DNA of 44,066 bases from Viridibacillus soli (GTDB taxonomy: Bacteria; Bacillota; Bacilli; Bacillales_A; Planococcaceae). A program made the position numbers and the translations under genes. Position 1 is the first letter of the stretch. Each line of letters opens with the position of its first letter. Below the pieces are notes generated by a model. It was not told the DNA's origin, searched no databases, and was given only the letters and a program-made list of their open reading frames with translations. The stretch is from the NCBI RefSeq assembly GCF_016612995.1, contig NZ_JAEOAH010000047.1, forward strand, positions 1 to 44,066, read 5' to 3'. Positions 41,218 through 44,066 of this stretch are shown piece after piece.

Positions 41218-41936
41218 TGTACGCTGCGTTGCGTAGTGAGAAAACTAAATTTTTTTCTTTTGGTTGGTGTACTTTAGGTGTAATCGGAGCTATTATCATT
41301 CCCTTACTCTTCTTATTAACATCCGATACACCAAAGATAGGGAGAGAGGAGGAGATACTTTCTCTTTGCTTGCAAGCCCTCTATTTAGGTCAACTAGGAA
41401 TTATTGTTGCCAGTGCAGGTTATTTAGGACAAGAATATTCGCACACTGCTCTAAGAACAACACTTCTCACACAACCATCAAGATTAAAATTATTGTGTGC
41501 GAAATTTGTGAATATTACCATAATTATAGTATTTATAGGAATAGTTTCAAGTGTACTTAGTTTACTTGTTCTTTTTTTTCAACATGATATGGAATGGACA
41601 GGTACTTTAATGATACGGTTTTTTGGAAGTATTTCTCTTGGCATACTTAGTTGGATTCAATTAGCTTGGATTACCTCTGCCTTATCTATTATGACAAAAT
41701 CGCTTATAGCACCTATCGCTATCATGTTCCCGCTTATTTTGGGACTTAGCCAAATGTTGTTTGCAATTTCTCAGTTGGCAAAATTTTTACCTACTCTTGC
41801 TACATTGAATCTTTTTTCAATACCAGCTTTAAATACCTTATTGGATAAATGGTCTGGGCTAGCGGTTCAATTTTCTTGGGTAGTATTATTTTTAATTATT
41901 TCTTCTTGGTTGTTTTCATATCGTAATGTTCGATAA
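41217..41936 (+). CDS. ABC-2 permease of the LytTR-linked exporter, second
   Basis: 239 residues, six helices. Shares with its partner the coupling loop (GQEYSHTALRTTLLTQPSRL versus GASEYKHHILRTTLLCQSSR), so the two arose by duplication. ATG overlaps the preceding stop (TGATG), AGGAGG 9 bases ahead. Terminator 34 bp downstream ends the three-gene operon. Confidence 0.8.
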   Translation: MYAALRSEKTKFFSFGWCTLGVIGAIIIPLLFLLTSDTPKIGREEEILSLCLQALYLGQLGIIVASAGYLGQEYSHTALRTTLLTQPSRLKLLCAKFVNITIIIVFIGIVSSVLSLLVLFFQHDMEWTGTLMIRFFGSISLGILSWIQLAWITSALSIMTKSLIAPIAIMFPLILGLSQMLFAISQLAKFLPTLATLNLFSIPALNTLLDKWSGLAVQFSWVVLFLIISSWLFSYRNVR

Positions 41937-41969
41937 TTTGGTATAGACATGATTCTATTAATAAAGTGC

Positions 41970-42010
41970 AATTATACTGAAGATTTTGTTGCAAATTCTT
42001 CAGTATAATT
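41970..42010 (+). terminator. Terminator of the LytTR-linked ABC operon
   Basis: AATTATACTGAAGA / TCTTCAGTATAATT with a 13-base loop; strong stem with a weak T-run. Confidence 0.7.
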
Positions 42011-42499
42011 ACGTAATTTGTTTTAATGTAAAGATCTTTTTTTGGATTACTAGAGGGCTTTCAAATGGTTATAGAACAGTTGAAATTGTAGTGGACCACA
42101 GCCCTGAGTATGGAAAGATGAGGGTATATTTTAAGCTTAAACAACAAATGGAGGCACATGCAATATTATGTCAATAAGGCTTGGTATAAAAATTTACATA
42201 AATCAATCCCGCTCCAAATTGTTGTTTTCTAATGGAAAAGTCACACCTGAATATTGATGATGATAAGTTAATAATTAAAAGTAATCTTATTTATCGTTTT
42301 CTAATTGGAGGAAATAACATAGTTTTATCTCAGAAACAAGTCACTAGCGTCGCATTAAAATAGTTTAACGTAGTAGATGAAACTGAATTTTCTGTAACTA
42401 TATTTAGATCAATCGCATGGATAAGTTTACACGAAAAACATCAGAACCTACTTTAACTTCAATCGTATTAAAGATAAAACGTGAAAGAGGTGGGCATAC
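42011..42499. other. Region of small gene remnants
   Basis: A + strand stretch at 42040-42177 (NGYRTVEIVVDHSPEYGKMR VYFKLKQQMEA) reads like the interior of a protein of unknown family with no proper start. A 43-codon frame follows at 42232-42363. The rest appears non-coding. Confidence 0.4.
42232..42363 (+). pseudogene. Short frame, possible PH-like-domain remnant
   Basis: MEKSHLNIDDDKLIIKSNLI YRFLIGGNNIVLSQKQVTSV ALK-stop. The beta-strand pattern 'D-DKLIIKSN...I.LSQ' is like the middle of bacterial PH-like domains. There is no ribosome site, so it is probably a fragment. Confidence 0.3.
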
Positions 42500-43159
42500 T
42501 TGAGTGCCACATTCAAAGAAAAAAATAATGATGTCAATATAATTATAGGCTTTCTAGTCCTTTTTTACTTAGCTTGGACCATAAAAGAATTATGGTTATT
42601 AGAATACATATATTCATTCGGTGAAATAATATCCCCTCTATTAGAGGCATTGGTTAAGAGTCTCATTTGGATTGTTCCAGTGTGGATTTATATAAAAATC
42701 CATTTACATTCAGATCCAATCAGCTATCTAAAAATGAATGTTAATGTGAAGGAAGGTGTATTTTGGGGAATTCTTCTTTCGCTACTGTTAGGAGCCGGTT
42801 TAATTTTAGAAGCATTCCTCTTTAATGGTGTTTATTTTCATTTTTCATTGTCTTTTGATGACTATCTAAATACTGTTCTAATGGCGGGGCTTGCTGAAGA
42901 GATTGTATTTAGAGGATTAATTTTACAAGAGTTCAATAAAAAATTAGCTTTTTGGAAGGCGAATATAATGACGGCTTTATTATTTTTAGTCATACATTAT
43001 CCAATTTGGATATACAATGATGTCATTTTTCAATTTGGTTCTCATATTTACGTTTTTCTTATTGGCTTACTATTTGGATTTGTTTTTAAAAAGACGGGCT
43101 CATTATGGACTGTCATCTTACTACATGCATTTCATAATTATATTCTTAGCATCATTTAA
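42500..43159 (+). CDS. CPBP-family intramembrane glutamic protease
   Basis: 219 residues, about six to seven membrane helices. Catalytic motifs of the CPBP/Abi family: LAEEIVFRG (Glu133-Glu134, Arg138), LLFLVIHYP (His166), and HAFHNY (His209, His212, Asn213). Relatives process prenylated proteins or confer bacteriocin self-immunity. Nearness to an AgrC/AgrA system and an immunity-type ABC exporter fits a peptide-defence role, but that is inference. TTG start behind AAAGAGGTGG. Confidence 0.85.
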   Translation: MSATFKEKNNDVNIIIGFLVLFYLAWTIKELWLLEYIYSFGEIISPLLEALVKSLIWIVPVWIYIKIHLHSDPISYLKMNVNVKEGVFWGILLSLLLGAGLILEAFLFNGVYFHFSLSFDDYLNTVLMAGLAEEIVFRGLILQEFNKKLAFWKANIMTALLFLVIHYPIWIYNDVIFQFGSHIYVFLIGLLFGFVFKKTGSLWTVILLHAFHNYILSII

Positions 43160-43234
43160 TCAAAAGGATTTATTATTAAGAGGAATTATTTAATTAAAGG
43201 GCGCGGTTATTTAGGAACGAAAAGGTGGATATTT

Positions 43235-43354
43235 ATGCAACGAAAAGAAATTATGGAAAAACATTATAATGACTTTTCTATAACTCCGAATTTTTATTAT
43301 CAATGGAATATAGGTATACATCTTGAGTTAGGAAATGTGGATAGGCTACGCTAA
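43235..43354 (+). pseudogene. Unrecognised gene cut off by an IS3 element
   Basis: ATG at 43235 behind AAAAGGTGG: MQRKEIMEKHYNDFSITPNF YYQWNIGIHLELG, then it passes into the left end of the IS at about 43338-43345 and stops at 43352. A good ribosome site and natural composition suggest a real gene interrupted by insertion; the rest would lie beyond the window. Confidence 0.55.
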
Positions 43355-43415
43355 GTTAGACAGTTCTTATAAGGGCTAGTACACTAAAATTACTACCCTA
43401 AGGAGCGTGTCAAAA

Positions 43416-43697
43416 ATGAGAAGAGAACGTAAAACGTATACCCCTGAATTTAAGCTACAAATAGTGCAGCTTTATGAAAATGGGAAGTCCCGTGCGGATA
43501 TTGCCAGAGAATATGATATTACACCTTCTGCATTAGATCGGTGGATTAAAAATCATCAAGAAACGGGTTCATTTTCAGCGAAAGAAAACCGTACAGAAGA
43601 AGAAAAAGAATTATTGCGTCTACGTAAAGAAAATCAACGCTTGAAGATGGAGAACGATATTTTAAAGCAAGCAGCGCTGATCATGGGACGAAAATAG
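43416..43697 (+). CDS. IS3-family transposase OrfA
   Basis: 93 residues: RKTYTPEFKLQIVQLYENGK, helix-turn-helix SRADIAREYDITPSALDRWI, then a leucine-zipper coiled coil (EEKELLRLRKENQRLKMEND ILKQAALIM). ATG at 43416 is 10 bases behind AAGGAG; a GTG at 43407 is too close to it. OrfA binds the IS ends and normally forms an OrfAB fusion by -1 frameshifting near its 3' end. Confidence 0.92.
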   Translation: MRRERKTYTPEFKLQIVQLYENGKSRADIAREYDITPSALDRWIKNHQETGSFSAKENRTEEEKELLRLRKENQRLKMENDILKQAALIMGRK

Positions 43698-43699
43698 AT

Positions 43700-44066
43700 G
43701 TGATTCGTAAGAACGCTCACAAATATTCGGTATCAGCAATGTGCGACGTCCTGCAAATTCCAAGAAGTTCATACTATTATCAAGTGAAGAAAAGCGAAGA
43801 CGACGAAAGACAAGCTGAAGAGGCTGATTTATAGGAGCGCATTTACGTTATTTTCAAACAAAGTCGTCATAACTATGGGACACGTAAGATCAAGAAAGAA
43901 CTAGAGAAGCAAGAGAAAGTCGTTTCAAGACGTCGCATTAGTCGTATCATGAAACAGCTCGTTCTTGTCTCTAACTATACAGAGGCCTATTTTAAACCAC
44001 AGAAAAAGCGTAGCAACGAAGCACAAATAGCCAATGTTTTAAATCGTGAATTCCAACAAGAAAAAG
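43700..44066 (+). pseudogene. IS3-family transposase OrfB, nonsense-interrupted, partial
   Basis: Frame from about 43700 (VIRKNAHKYSVSAMCDVLQI PRSSYYY) meets an in-frame TAG at 43832-43834 (EEADL-stop-ERIYVIFKQS), then continues as RHNYGTRKIKKELEK and SRRRISRIMKQLVLV to the window edge. The HTH_21 region is present; the DDE catalytic core lies outside. With the stop this copy is probably inactive unless it is suppressed. Confidence 0.8.

Larger units (their letters stand above)
43340..44066 (+). mobile_element. IS3-family insertion sequence (IS150-type), right part outside window
   Basis: Left end near 43340 (TAGGCTACGCTAAGTTAGAC region), then orfA (43416-43697) and orfB (from about 43700). 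The left boundary is inferred from the point where the preceding gene loses sense. The right end and any target duplication are not visible. Confidence 0.75.

Noticed and set aside
1-44066. CRISPR arrays, tRNA or rRNA genes, T-box leaders, prophage modules
   Set aside because: No regularly spaced direct repeats, cloverleaf ends, T-box sequence or phage structural genes were seen on either strand.

Overview
The window looks like chromosome of a low-GC, spore-forming Bacillales. A Lysinibacillus/Solibacillus-type Planococcaceae member is my inference from protein flavour: AdaA/Ogt, YodB/YodC, YwqG, Amj, a YuzC-like coat protein and TTG/GTG starts with strong Shine-Dalgarno sites. There is no rRNA, tRNA, CRISPR array or prophage.

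Layout. 0-4.4 kb: a truncated lipase, then an alkylation-damage repair cluster (intact alkD-like, ogt and adaA; broken radical-SAM and 2OG-Fe(II) oxygenase genes). 5-9.4 kb: an APH-fold kinase and a 1029-residue 7TM hybrid histidine kinase whose partner response regulator survives only as a 41-codon stump. 9.4-12.3 kb: a graveyard of remnants (IS256 end, frameshifted cupin, ECF sigma stump, unidentified gene tails) with two small membrane proteins. 12.5-16.9 kb: the riboflavin operon ribD-ribE-ribBA-ribH, preceded by three complete FMN riboswitch-terminator units in series. 17-20.6 kb: small membrane protein, VOC protein, YwqG-like protein, small hydrophilic protein and a spore-coat-like protein. 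21-26.3 kb: a five-gene operon in lnrJKLMN order (two-component system plus ABC exporter). 26.9-27.7 kb: amj (lipid II flippase). 27.8-31.5 kb: a tightly overlapping operon of ECF sigma factor, polytopic membrane protein, two permeases and an ATPase. 31.7-34.7 kb: VOC protein, lipoprotein and two group II intron remnants, each placed directly behind an intrinsic terminator. 34.7-35.8 kb: a divergent nitroreductase/HxlR regulator pair with twin palindromic operators. 37.2-42 kb: an IS21 stump, an AgrC/AgrA-like two-component system and a divergent ABC exporter. 42.5-44 kb: a CPBP protease and an IS3-family element that cuts off another gene.

The most striking item is the triple tandem FMN riboswitch (15972-16814, reverse strand). 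Each of the three aptamers keeps the conserved RFN core and each is followed by its own hairpin-plus-T-tract terminator, while the spacers have diverged. To reach ribD, RNA polymerase must pass three FMN-controlled terminators. This suggests serial, multiplicative repression of riboflavin synthesis. Secondary points of interest are the ECF-ABC operon without a recognisable anti-sigma factor, the terminator-targeted intron remnants, and the unusually high density of decayed genes. All coordinates were read by eye; no alignment, folding or database search was run.
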